From positions 5,704,001-5,768,000 of the forward strand of contig NZ_CP059693.1 of assembly GCF_028657945.1 (NCBI RefSeq): a DNA stretch of 64,000 nucleotides. The letters run 5' to 3'. Shown piece by piece: positions 26,146-33,833 of the stretch. Source of the DNA: Thalassomonas haliotis. GTDB lineage: Bacteria > Pseudomonadota > Gammaproteobacteria > Enterobacterales > Alteromonadaceae. Made by a program: the position numbers and the translations under genes. Numbering within the stretch: the first letter of the stretch is position 1; every line of letters begins with the position of its first letter. Below the pieces are notes generated by a model. It searched no databases and was not told where the DNA came from. It worked only from the letters and a program-made list of their open reading frames with translations.

Positions 26146-27315
26146 TTATTCACCGGCGCCAATGCTGCCGGAACTTTTCAGGGCACTTGATGCCACAAAT
26201 TCCTGGCCGCTTTTCGCGTCTGTGGCCACTACAGGTCCCGGCATCAAACGCTCATTGCCTTCAACAATCACCTTGTCGCCCGGGGTAAGCGCCTTATTGG
26301 CCGCCAGGGCATAAACCTCTGCCGATTTATATAAAACCGTTACCGGTACAGGCGTGGCCGTAGAGCCGTTTTCATCACTGGAAACCTTATACACTAAGGT
26401 CATGCCGCCTTTATTGACCACGGCATTTTTAGATACCGCCAGCACCTGATCTTCGGTTGAAGTGGCAACCCAGCCGGTAACCGCCATACCGGAAAGAATA
26501 TTTGGCATCGCCGGGAAAGAAGCCACTAAATTAAAGGTCCGGCTGCGGTTATTGACCTGGGAAATCAGTTTAAAGTCTTTACTGCTGATACTTTGCCCGT
26601 TGACTTCCAGGGTAATTTCAGAGCTGGTAGACAACTGGCTAGCCAGGCGCTGCGGTACTTCCAGCCAGGCTTCAAGGCGGTCGCTGGAAATCATTTCGAT
26701 CGCCACTTCTCCCTGATTAAACCATTCCCCCGGCTCAGCCAGCCTTTGGGTAACATAACCGTTAAAAGGCGCCCGCAATTCGGTATCCGCCAAACGGATT
26801 TTAAGCAATTCAAGCTCACTCTGCAGCGCCTTTACCTGGAAGTTGGCCTGCGACAAGGCCGCCTCTGCCACGGCTAATTCAGTCTTAACATTCCTTAACT
26901 GGCGCTCTGAGATTGCATTCTTTTCTGCGGTATAGCTAAAAGCGGTTAAGTCGTCCTGCAAATTCTTTTGTTCGGCTTTTCTTTGCTTAACTAAAGCCTT
27001 GCTACGGTCATATTCTGCCTGCAGCTGGAGCGACTGGGCATGTAAACGACGGCTGTCGAGGCGCAGCAAGAGATCACCTAAACTTACCTTGTCCCCCTCA
27101 TTGACCAAAACCTGTTCGACACTGCTGGATTCCCGGACAGATACACCGGCCTCAACCGCCGCTTTAATATTGCCGACGACACGTTCGCGCTGTTGCATAT
27201 CCGATAAGGTTACCGGCTCAACCAATACCGCCTGCTGTGCCAGTACGACATAACTTACGCCGCTTAACAATAGCGCCGCCACTAAGGCATTTAACTTTAT
27301 AAAACTCTTTTTCAT
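26146..27315 (-). CDS. RND efflux periplasmic adaptor (membrane fusion) protein
   Basis: The 389-residue protein has an N-terminal signal/anchor segment (LNALVAALLLSGVSYVVLAQQ). It shows a split biotinyl-lipoyl domain (VEAGVSVRESSSVEQVLVNEGDKVSLGDLLLRLD, and later ELRAPFNGYVTQRLAEPGEWF) flanking a helical hairpin with heptads. A beta-barrel and membrane-proximal domain follow. This is the standard MFP order. It is the first gene of the pump operon, with an operator palindrome centred about 50 bases upstream of the ATG. Confidence 0.92.
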   Translation of the reverse strand: MKKSFIKLNALVAALLLSGVSYVVLAQQAVLVEPVTLSDMQQRERVVGNIKAAVEAGVSVRESSSVEQVLVNEGDKVSLGDLLLRLDSRRLHAQSLQLQAEYDRSKALVKQRKAEQKNLQDDLTAFSYTAEKNAISERQLRNVKTELAVAEAALSQANFQVKALQSELELLKIRLADTELRAPFNGYVTQRLAEPGEWFNQGEVAIEMISSDRLEAWLEVPQRLASQLSTSSEITLEVNGQSISSKDFKLISQVNNRSRTFNLVASFPAMPNILSGMAVTGWVATSTEDQVLAVSKNAVVNKGGMTLVYKVSSDENGSTATPVPVTVLYKSAEVYALAANKALTPGDKVIVEGNERLMPGPVVATDAKSGQEFVASSALKSSGSIGAGE

Positions 27316-27359
27316 TTCCCGATACCCTCAGCCAAATCTTCAACAACCCAAGCCACTAT

Positions 27360-27374
27360 TAGACCAGTCGTCTA
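27360..27374. promoter_or_regulatory. TetR-type operator before the efflux operon
   Basis: TAGACCAGTCGTCTA is an inverted repeat (TAGAC...GTCTA, 5-base centre) 45 bases upstream of the adaptor ATG. A copy differing at one base lies before the regulator gene at 28345. The form resembles boxes reported for TetR-family LmrA/YxaF and NemR regulators (TAGAC-based palindromes). Confidence 0.7.
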
Positions 27375-27479
27375 GCATTCTAGTGTCAAATGAAAATAGA
27401 TCAAGTAATTTTGAGGCTTAATTCACCACAAAAACAGTTAAAACACTGATATAAAAATAAAAAATAAAAGCAAAAAATT

Positions 27480-27495
27480 TAGACCATCTGGTCCA
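27480..27495. promoter_or_regulatory. Second TetR-type palindrome upstream of the efflux operon
   Basis: TAGACCATCTGGTCCA contains GACCA-TC-TGGTC, a perfect 5-bp-arm palindrome, and shares TAGACCA with the other two sites. It lies about 165 bases upstream of the adaptor start and may be an auxiliary operator. Confidence 0.5.
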
Positions 27496-27687
27496 AAACC
27501 AGATAAAAACCGGGAGATGTGTTCAGTTTATTGAAACAAGTTGAGCAAAAACGGCGAATAAAACTCAGGGATAAGTTTTTAACAACAAAGCAGAAAATAA
27601 ACAGCAGGCAAAACCGTTCGCAATAAAAGTTTTTCCCGCCAGAGACAGCCAGGGCGCACCAGCCCATGGCCGGGCTGATGCCTTAAT

Positions 27688-28314
27688 TTAACTTGAAGAT
27701 TTTTCCTGCAGGATATTATTAAAGATCAAGGCTACAAATTGTTCCAGCGGTACTATGCTCTGGTCTATCTGCACCCGGATAATAATGCCCTGAAGCGCGC
27801 TGTTGATCATGTTGGCCAACATATCGGCATCGTCTTTACAGTTTATTTCATCGGCTACCTGGGCTTCCCTGATGGTTTGCGCCAGCACGCTTGCCATGGA
27901 ATCAAAGGAATACTTGATTGCACCGCGCATCACTTCATTTAGTTGCGACGTTTCCAGCGCCATTTTTGGCAAGGCACATTCGCAGGACAAGCCGTGTTCA
28001 AGAAAGTAGGTGATTTTGTCGCTAAAATAATTTTTCAGCCGGTTTAGCGGCGTATAAGTACGGTCGGTTAATTTAGCCCGGCACTCCTGATTCCAGCCAT
28101 CAGTGGAATTTTCGATGAGCTGCAGGCCAAAATCATCTTTTGACTTAAAATAATGATAAAATGACCCTTTCGGCACCCCCGCCAGATCCAGGATTTCTTT
28201 TAAACCACAGGCATGGTAGCTTTTGGCGGTAATGGCTTTATGGCCGGCTTCCAGGATAATATCCCGGGTACCTTTAACGGCTTCATTTGCCACAGTGTCT
28301 TTCTCAGGCATCAT
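27688..28314 (-). CDS. TetR-family transcriptional regulator of the RND pump
   Basis: The N-terminal helix-turn-helix is clear (TRDIILEAGHKAITAKSY, then LKEILDLAGVPKGSFYHYFKSKDDF). The C-terminal ligand domain contains a CxC-like pair near LEHGLSCECALPKM. A Cys at that place is common in electrophile-sensing NemR/LmrA-like members, so reactive compounds may be the inducer (inference). The start is one of two consecutive ATGs at 28314/28311. An operator copy lies 31 bases upstream, implying autoregulation. It lies directly upstream of the pump genes on the same strand. Confidence 0.9.
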   Translation of the reverse strand: MMPEKDTVANEAVKGTRDIILEAGHKAITAKSYHACGLKEILDLAGVPKGSFYHYFKSKDDFGLQLIENSTDGWNQECRAKLTDRTYTPLNRLKNYFSDKITYFLEHGLSCECALPKMALETSQLNEVMRGAIKYSFDSMASVLAQTIREAQVADEINCKDDADMLANMINSALQGIIIRVQIDQSIVPLEQFVALIFNNILQEKSSS

Positions 28315-28628
28315 CAATTCTCAAAGTGAAATGTATGGATATATTAGACCAGTCGTATATTATTTCAACCATAATTTTATGTCTGCTTGCTATTTCCCCC
28401 TTAATGTAAAATATGAAGTCAAAAAAATCATAGGCTTATCCCGCCGCTGCTAAAAGCACGATTTACCTTATTGACACGACCAAGCATTCAAGGATGTAAT
28501 CATCTCGGGTCTGCTTAGGCGTTAACCACAGCTGACCACAGGATGACAACAACTTACCCTGAACTAAGAAACAACTTATACACAGGGTTACACACAAACC
28601 GAGAAGCAAAGTGCAGGAGGGGAAAATT
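28315..28628. other. Intergenic region between divergent tetR and ureohydrolase genes
   Basis: This 314-base region carries the regulator's operator at 28345-28359 and the strong ribosome binding site AGGAGGGG of the ureohydrolase at its right end. I see no gene or further structure. Confidence 0.5.
28345..28359. promoter_or_regulatory. TetR-type operator before the regulator gene
   Basis: TAGACCAGTCGTATA matches the site at 27360 at 14 of 15 bases. It lies 31 bases upstream of the regulator ATG, a position suited to autorepression. Confidence 0.7.
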
Positions 28629-29441
28629 TTGACGAAAACATCCACTAAGGTTGGCCTGCTTGGGATCCCCTATGACGAAAACTCGTCTTTCACCCGGGGG
28701 CCGGCAAAAGCACCGGCAAGCATAAGACATGTTTTGCAAAGCGGCTCCCTCAACAGCGGCTGTGAAAATGGTATTAATTTAAAAGACAACCCCAGGTGGC
28801 TTGATTGCGGCGACCTTGAAATAGCAAACAGCAATGCTTTTGTCTCCGACATAGAGTCGGGTTGTGGTGATTTACTCAAGCAGGGCAAACGTTTGCTCAC
28901 CTTAGGAGGGGATCACAGTATCAGTTATCCGATTTTGCGGGCTTATGCCGGACATTATCCGAAATTAAACATATTACACCTGGATGCCCATTCCGATTTA
29001 TACGACAGCTTTAAAGGCAACAGGTTATCCAATGCCTGCCCCTTCGCGCGGATAATGGAAGAGCAGTTATGTCAGCGCCTGGTGCAACTGGGGATCAGAA
29101 CCTTAAACCAACATCAGCTTGAACAGGCACAAAAGTTTAAGGTGGAAATGATTGAAATGCGCCACTGGCAAAGCGGACAATTGCCGGAGTTTGATGGCCC
29201 GGTTTACCTGTCATTGGATATCGATGCTCTGGATCCGGCCTTCGCACCCGGCGTATCCCACCGGGAACCGGGAGGTTTTTCGTCCAGGGAAGTGATCAAT
29301 TTAATTCACAAAATCAATGCGCCGCTGGTGGGGGCCGATATTGTCGAATTTAATCCGGATAAGGACATTGACGGTATTACTGCGCAACTCAGCGCAAAAC
29401 TGGTAAAAGAAATCGCCGGGAAAATGCTGGATGACATTTAG
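28629..29441 (+). CDS. Arginase/agmatinase-family ureohydrolase, 270 aa
   Basis: Manganese-binding motifs are present in order: GGDHS, DAHSD and SLDIDALDPAFAPGVSHREPGG. The fold is the arginase/agmatinase/formiminoglutamase family, which hydrolyses guanidino compounds to urea or formamide. The DIDALDPAFAPGVSHREPGG form leans to arginase or agmatinase, but the substrate cannot be settled. The start is TTG at 28629, nine bases after AGGAGG; the GTG at 28611 would place that ribosome site inside the gene. It stands alone. About 65 bases downstream lies a partial repeat of its own 3' end. Confidence 0.85.
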   Translation: MTKTSTKVGLLGIPYDENSSFTRGPAKAPASIRHVLQSGSLNSGCENGINLKDNPRWLDCGDLEIANSNAFVSDIESGCGDLLKQGKRLLTLGGDHSISYPILRAYAGHYPKLNILHLDAHSDLYDSFKGNRLSNACPFARIMEEQLCQRLVQLGIRTLNQHQLEQAQKFKVEMIEMRHWQSGQLPEFDGPVYLSLDIDALDPAFAPGVSHREPGGFSSREVINLIHKINAPLVGADIVEFNPDKDIDGITAQLSAKLVKEIAGKMLDDI

Positions 29442-29507
29442 CAAAAATAAACCATAACAAACAATAGCATATTACCGCGCCCTCACCGGTAATTCAGTGT
29501 AAAACCG

Positions 29508-29537
29508 GTAAAAGCAATCGCCGGGAAAATGCTGGAT
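29508..29537 (+). repeat. Partial duplicate of the ureohydrolase 3' end
   Basis: Bases 29508-29537 match 29403-29432, inside the ureohydrolase gene, at 29 of 30 positions, 105 bases away in direct orientation. Weaker similarity extends left (ATTACCGCGC... against ATTACTGCGC...). It looks like the decayed tail of a second copy or a local tandem duplication. Confidence 0.8.
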
Positions 29538-29561
29538 TTTATTTAACGAAAATGAATCATG

Positions 29562-29597
29562 GCCGCCATCAACAGAACTTTACTCCCTGATGGCGGC
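29562..29597. terminator. Hairpin between convergent genes
   Basis: GCCGCCATCA and TGATGGCGGC form a perfect 10-bp GC-rich stem with a 16-base loop between the convergent ureohydrolase and discoidin-like genes. There is no T-run on either side, so a transcript-end role is tentative. Confidence 0.45.
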
Positions 29598-29615
29598 ATA
29601 TATTAGCAACTGAAA

Positions 29616-30515
29616 TTATAAATCCGAGAAAAGCTCAAATTCATCGATTTCAATATAGGTATCGCCGTGGTTGGTCAGCACTTTAAGCCTGGCAATACGG
29701 GCTGTGACGGCCGTATTTAAGGTAGCAATCTGATCCGATACCTGGGATAACAGGTAAGACTCGTGATCAACAAAGGTTTCACCGTCACTGGATACCTGCA
29801 GCACAACCTTCTCAGGCCCGCGCCCCAGCTGGCGCGACTGATCATTTAATACTACGCGAAAACCGGTGATTTTCACCAAACCGTCAAAATCTACCTGCAG
29901 CCAATATTCCGGCTCGACAAAATCAGGATCATGATCGGTATTCACTTCTTTTTTTACCATCCAGAAACCGCGGCCCAACTTTTCCACGCCTTCTTCGTCA
30001 TTAATTTGCTCTCTATAGGTAAAGCCGTCAAAAGCCGCCGCACCAACATCATTGTTATAAAAGTCGCTGACGCTGTAACTGCTTTCCGTCAAACCATTGG
30101 TACCTATCAAGGCGATATTGCCGTAATCGCCGGTACGCAGCAAGGAAGCGCTACCGTCATCCGGGTCTACCCCTGAAATACCATCCCCCTGCACCAGGGC
30201 AAGATATTCAATGTCGCAGCTGCTTTCGCTGTCCGGGGCATAACCGATACGTACGGTTTCCTGGGTGCGGTTAACGGTGGACACAAGATCTAACCAGCTG
30301 TCCGAATATACCTGCCCCAGCTGGAAGCTCAGGGGCCAGTTGCCTTCCTGGCACTCCAGGTATTTGTCTTCTTCTGCAACTATGCCTACTTTTACGGTTT
30401 CCGATTTACCGATATAGATATTGGCAACTTTACCAATATATTCCTCAATAGATGTTTCAGCGGCGGTTACCGATAAAGACACCAATAAAGCCAGACTGGT
30501 CATTTTAAATTTCAT
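29616..30515 (-). CDS. Secreted protein with C-terminal discoidin (F5/8 type C)-like domain
   Basis: The start at ATG 30515 (MKFKMTSLALLVSLSVTAAE) follows GGAGAGAG and gives a clean signal peptide; the longer frame upstream lacks one. Residues about 20-130 are acidic and contain two Cys-bearing segments. The last 150 residues (FVEPEYWLQVDFDGLVKITGFRV, VVLQVSSDGETF, ARIARLKVL) fit the beta-sandwich of discoidin domains, which bind carbohydrate or surfaces. The protein should be periplasmic or extracellular. Ligand unknown. It stands alone, with no obvious partner gene. Confidence 0.72.
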   Translation of the reverse strand: MKFKMTSLALLVSLSVTAAETSIEEYIGKVANIYIGKSETVKVGIVAEEDKYLECQEGNWPLSFQLGQVYSDSWLDLVSTVNRTQETVRIGYAPDSESSCDIEYLALVQGDGISGVDPDDGSASLLRTGDYGNIALIGTNGLTESSYSVSDFYNNDVGAAAFDGFTYREQINDEEGVEKLGRGFWMVKKEVNTDHDPDFVEPEYWLQVDFDGLVKITGFRVVLNDQSRQLGRGPEKVVLQVSSDGETFVDHESYLLSQVSDQIATLNTAVTARIARLKVLTNHGDTYIEIDEFELFSDL

Positions 30516-30660
30516 GTCTCTCTCCATAGTTAAAACAGTCACTTGCCCCGGTAATGCAGATAATATGCCAAGGGAAAATGTCAAAAGTTTGAACTTATTG
30601 GGAAAAATCTGGCGTTAACAAAAATAGCCGCTATTGAGGTCTGTCATATAAACACCCGGC

Positions 30661-32043
30661 TTACATCACCAAATCTTCACTGGCCGGGGCTTCATCAAGG
30701 CATTGCTTCAATAATAGCAAAGCCTGTTTTAACCTTTCATGGCTGCGCGGAGCACAAAGGCTGATGCGAATATTTTGCGGCGCCGGAAAGCGCCCTATGG
30801 CATAAGATTCCGCAGCCCGCAGCAACAGACCTTTGCTTTGTGCATATTGAACAAAATCAACCGCCCGCCAGTGCTCCGGCAGTGCCAGCCAGGCATTAAA
30901 GGCATAAGGCAAGGTAGTTACCGGGTACCCTGTTAGCTCCTGCTGTAAGATACGGTGCCGGGCCAGCATTTCCCGGGTGAGCCAGGCCTCCTGCTCCGCC
31001 ATTTTCCCCGAGCCCAGCCAGCGGCACACCAGCTCCACCATGACCGGCGGTATGGTCCAGCAACTGGCGCGTAAGCTTTTTCTCAAACCGCTCCTGAGCC
31101 TGTCCCGAGCCACCAGGTAACCCAAGCGCAGCCCGCCGGAAAAACTCTTGGAAAAGCTGGAAATATAAATAGTTAACTCGGGAGCAAGCAGGTAAAAACT
31201 ACTGACCTTTTCACTTTCCGGTAAAAACTGGACATCATCGTCCAGGATCAACAGCTGGTATTGCCGACAAATAGCAATAATCTCCAGTTTGCGCGATAAC
31301 GGCATTTGCACACAACTGGGATTTTGTACCTGTGACGTCAGGTAAAGCACCCTGGGATTATATTGCTGACAGGCGGACAGCAATGCCTGCGGCAAGACGC
31401 CATGCTCATCCATCGCCAGGCCGTGACATTTCAACTGCTGCTCCTGGCAGGCCAAAGCAATACCGGGAAAAGACAAACCTTCACACAAAACGGTATCGCC
31501 GCTGCGACACAGCGCCTGCAGCGACAGGGAAATACCATGCTGACCGCCATAAGTAAACAAGACTTCATCGGCGCTGCACACCAGGTTACGTCCGCTTAGC
31601 CAATCAGCCAACTGCTGCCTTTGATGCTTTAAACCGGTTTCCGGCTGATAGTCGAGACAAGTGGCTAATAGCTGGCGATCTCCGGCGATCTCCGTCAGTG
31701 CCCGGGCCATCAAATCCCCCTGGGGGCCGGCCGGTGCCTTGGAGCTACGCAAATCATAGCGGCCGTCATCGCTATTTAACATTAGATACGGACCAGGCTC
31801 CGCCTGCTTAATATAGGTACCGCTACCGACCCGGGCAACCACAGTGCCGCGCCGCTCAGCTTCTGCGTAAGAGCGGGTGATGGTGCCTATGGTCACCCCA
31901 AGGGCATCCGACAGCCTGCGCTGGGGCGGTAACTTTTCTCCGGCTTTAAGAGCGCCGCTTGCCACGGCTTCATCAATAGCATCTGCCACTTGTTTATATT
32001 TTGCCAAATTGGAAGGTTTTAATTCAGGCTGCCACATTGTCAT
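30661..32043 (-). CDS. MocR-type GntR regulator with aminotransferase domain
   Basis: Residues 1-75 are a GntR winged helix (YKQVADAIDEAVASGALKAGEKLPPQRRLSDALGV...GTITRSYAEAERRG). Residues 90-455 are an aminotransferase-like domain, with the PLP lysine in SSFSKSFSGGLRLGYLV and the aspartate in LILDDDVQF. MocR proteins sense an amino acid or PLP compound and switch a neighbouring gene. Here the divergent partner is a LysE-type exporter, separated by 120 bases holding a long inverted repeat, so that gene is its likely target. Confidence 0.9.
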   Translation of the reverse strand: MTMWQPELKPSNLAKYKQVADAIDEAVASGALKAGEKLPPQRRLSDALGVTIGTITRSYAEAERRGTVVARVGSGTYIKQAEPGPYLMLNSDDGRYDLRSSKAPAGPQGDLMARALTEIAGDRQLLATCLDYQPETGLKHQRQQLADWLSGRNLVCSADEVLFTYGGQHGISLSLQALCRSGDTVLCEGLSFPGIALACQEQQLKCHGLAMDEHGVLPQALLSACQQYNPRVLYLTSQVQNPSCVQMPLSRKLEIIAICRQYQLLILDDDVQFLPESEKVSSFYLLAPELTIYISSFSKSFSGGLRLGYLVARDRLRSGLRKSLRASCWTIPPVMVELVCRWLGSGKMAEQEAWLTREMLARHRILQQELTGYPVTTLPYAFNAWLALPEHWRAVDFVQYAQSKGLLLRAAESYAIGRFPAPQNIRISLCAPRSHERLKQALLLLKQCLDEAPASEDLVM

Positions 32044-32102
32044 GGGTACAATAAAATCCTTGATCTATTTGTACCCCTATATATCATAAAAAACCACCAG
32101 TA

Positions 32103-32152
32103 ACTATTAAAAACCATTAATTGTACGCATACAATCAATGGTTTTTAATAGT
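32103..32152. promoter_or_regulatory. 23-bp inverted repeat between mocR and the LysE exporter
   Basis: The arms are 32103-32125 and 32130-32152. They are complementary at 22 of 23 positions and separated by CGCA. Arms of this length around four bases exceed a usual operator. The place, in the divergent promoter region and ending 11 bases before the exporter ATG, suggests a MocR operator. In RNA it would also form a strong hairpin. Confidence 0.8.
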
Positions 32153-32163
32153 AATTAATTTTA

Positions 32164-32799
32164 ATGATAACCAATAAGACAACTTTTATGACAGCCCAGC
32201 TCGAACTCAACAGCATACTTATTCCGTTATTTCTCTTTACCTTGCTGGCAACGGCAACCCCCGGCCCCAACAACAGCTTATTGACTTTATGCGGCAGCCG
32301 TTTCGGTTACCGGCAAACCCTGCCGTTTATTCTTGGTATCAGGGCCGGGATCACCGGGCTTTTTATCTTAATGGCTTCGGGGATCGGCAGCATACTTGCC
32401 GAACATCCCCACTGGTATTTTTACCTTAAATTGCTCGGCGCCGGTTATCTCGTTTATCTGGCATTAAAAATGGCTTTTTCCGGAGGCCACAAACAACAAA
32501 ACAGCGCGGAAAAGCAGATAGGTTTTCGCCAGGGCGCGCTTTTGCAGTTTATCAATCCCAAGTCCATGATGATGGTATTATCCTGCATCACCGCCTTTAG
32601 CCTGCCCGGAGATCTGTACCTGCTTTCTGTGATACAGGCCTGCCTGATATTCAACCTGGTGGGATTGATAAGCAACAGCGCCTGGACCATGTTTGGCGCA
32701 TTGATCGGCCGCTTTCTAGCTACAGAGCAAGCCCGGCAAAGGTTTAACCGGATTTTAGCCCTGTTAACCCTGATCGCCGTGGCCTTGCTTTTTATTTAA
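32164..32799 (+). CDS. LysE/RhtB-family amino acid exporter
   Basis: The 211-residue membrane protein has about six hydrophobic segments. It has the family's early signature LATATPGPNNSLLTLCGSRFGYRQTLPFILGI, with the conserved PGPN. Family members export lysine, threonine, homoserine, cysteine-pathway metabolites or toxic analogues. ATG 32164 has no clear ribosome site; ATG 32188 (MTAQLELN) is an alternative. It is divergent from a MocR regulator that probably controls it. Confidence 0.87.
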   Translation: MITNKTTFMTAQLELNSILIPLFLFTLLATATPGPNNSLLTLCGSRFGYRQTLPFILGIRAGITGLFILMASGIGSILAEHPHWYFYLKLLGAGYLVYLALKMAFSGGHKQQNSAEKQIGFRQGALLQFINPKSMMMVLSCITAFSLPGDLYLLSVIQACLIFNLVGLISNSAWTMFGALIGRFLATEQARQRFNRILALLTLIAVALLFI

Positions 32800-32877
32800 T
32801 GATGTCGTTCACCGCTTCGTTTCCCTGCCAGAGGGCAGAGCAAAAGCAAGAGCCGGAAGTAAATTCAGGAGAAGTAA

Positions 32878-33312
32878 ATGATCAAGCAAATAAGCCCGTC
32901 GATTCGTTTTAGTAACCAAATACAAGAAATGCAGCTGGACGTGATCCACGGCTATTTAAAACGCTCATATTGGGCCAAAAATATCCCCAAGTCCCTGGTA
33001 AAGAAATCCGTCGACAATTCTCTGTGCTTCGCGGCTTTTGACGGTAACCGACAAATCGCCTTTGCCCGGGTGATCACGGACAAGGCCAGCTTCGCCTACC
33101 TGGCAGATGTTTTTGTACTGGAGCCTTACCGGGGACGCGGGATCAGCAAACAGCTGATGTCAGAAATTCTCAAAGAGCCGGAACTGCAGGGCCTGAGGCG
33201 TTTTATGTTATGCACCGCAGACGCCCACGGCTTATACCGCCAATTCGGCTTTAGTGTTGCAAGTTCGCCCCAGAACCTGATGGCGATTCATCAACCGGAT
33301 ATTTACACCTAA
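32878..33312 (+). CDS. GNAT-family N-acetyltransferase
   Basis: The 144-residue protein has the acetyl-CoA loop motif VFVLEPYRGRGISKQLMSEIL (Q/RxxGxG/A type) and a C-terminal LCTADAHGLYRQFGF. Both are normal for GNAT enzymes close to the small YafP/ElaA-like type. A strong ribosome site (CAGGAG) precedes the ATG. It follows the LysE gene at 78 bases and may be co-transcribed. The acceptor substrate is unknown. Confidence 0.85.
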   Translation: MIKQISPSIRFSNQIQEMQLDVIHGYLKRSYWAKNIPKSLVKKSVDNSLCFAAFDGNRQIAFARVITDKASFAYLADVFVLEPYRGRGISKQLMSEILKEPELQGLRRFMLCTADAHGLYRQFGFSVASSPQNLMAIHQPDIYT

Positions 33313-33356
33313 GTATCAGCCTAAAACCGGTGTCAGGCTTGCCTATAAGCAAAGCA

Positions 33357-33743
33357 TCAGGGTAAACACTGCCACATCATCGCCAGCGGGGCAGCTAAAC
33401 CGACAAACCACACCAGAGAGCGCAATTTATCCTGATCAAAGTAATACATCAAACAATAGGTAACCCTGGCGGCGACATAAATCATCGCCAGCCGTTCCAC
33501 GGTTTTATCCACAGAGCCAGTCGCCAACACCAAAGCTATGGCTAATGAGAAAATAATCAGGGACTCAAAAGAATTGTAGTGAGCGGCCGAGGCACGGGCA
33601 CCAAACCCGGTTAGCCTGGCTTGTTGTTCCCTGGGATAATTATTATCATAACCGCTCTCCTTATTCATGGCAAAAGCCAGCGGAGCTTTGGCTAAATAAG
33701 GCAAGAGCGCGGCAATCATGGCGCAAATAATCAGCGTTTCCAT
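33357..33743 (-). CDS. MAPEG-family membrane protein, 128 aa
   Basis: Four hydrophobic helices and the core pattern NNYPREQQARLTGFGARASAAHYNSFESLIIFSLAI, followed by VAARVTYCLMYYFDQDKLRSLVW, identify a bacterial MAPEG protein (eicosanoid and glutathione metabolism superfamily). The function of bacterial members is mostly unproven. ATG 33743 was preferred over GTG 33752 because AGG lies at suitable distance. The gene stands alone. Confidence 0.85.
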   Translation of the reverse strand: METLIICAMIAALLPYLAKAPLAFAMNKESGYDNNYPREQQARLTGFGARASAAHYNSFESLIIFSLAIALVLATGSVDKTVERLAMIYVAARVTYCLMYYFDQDKLRSLVWFVGLAAPLAMMWQCLP

Positions 33744-33833
33744 ACACAACACCTAATAAGAACAAACAACATAAGGAGCGATAAGCATAAAACGATTCAC
33801 ACAAATCAACAACTTATTTATCTGCTCCTGCCG

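Larger units (their letters stand above)
27316..27687. other. Intergenic control region of the efflux operon
   Basis: This 372-base AT-rich region lies between the regulator stop and the adaptor start, both on the minus strand. It contains two palindromic sites, described separately at 27360 and 27480. I see no credible gene in it. Confidence 0.6.
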
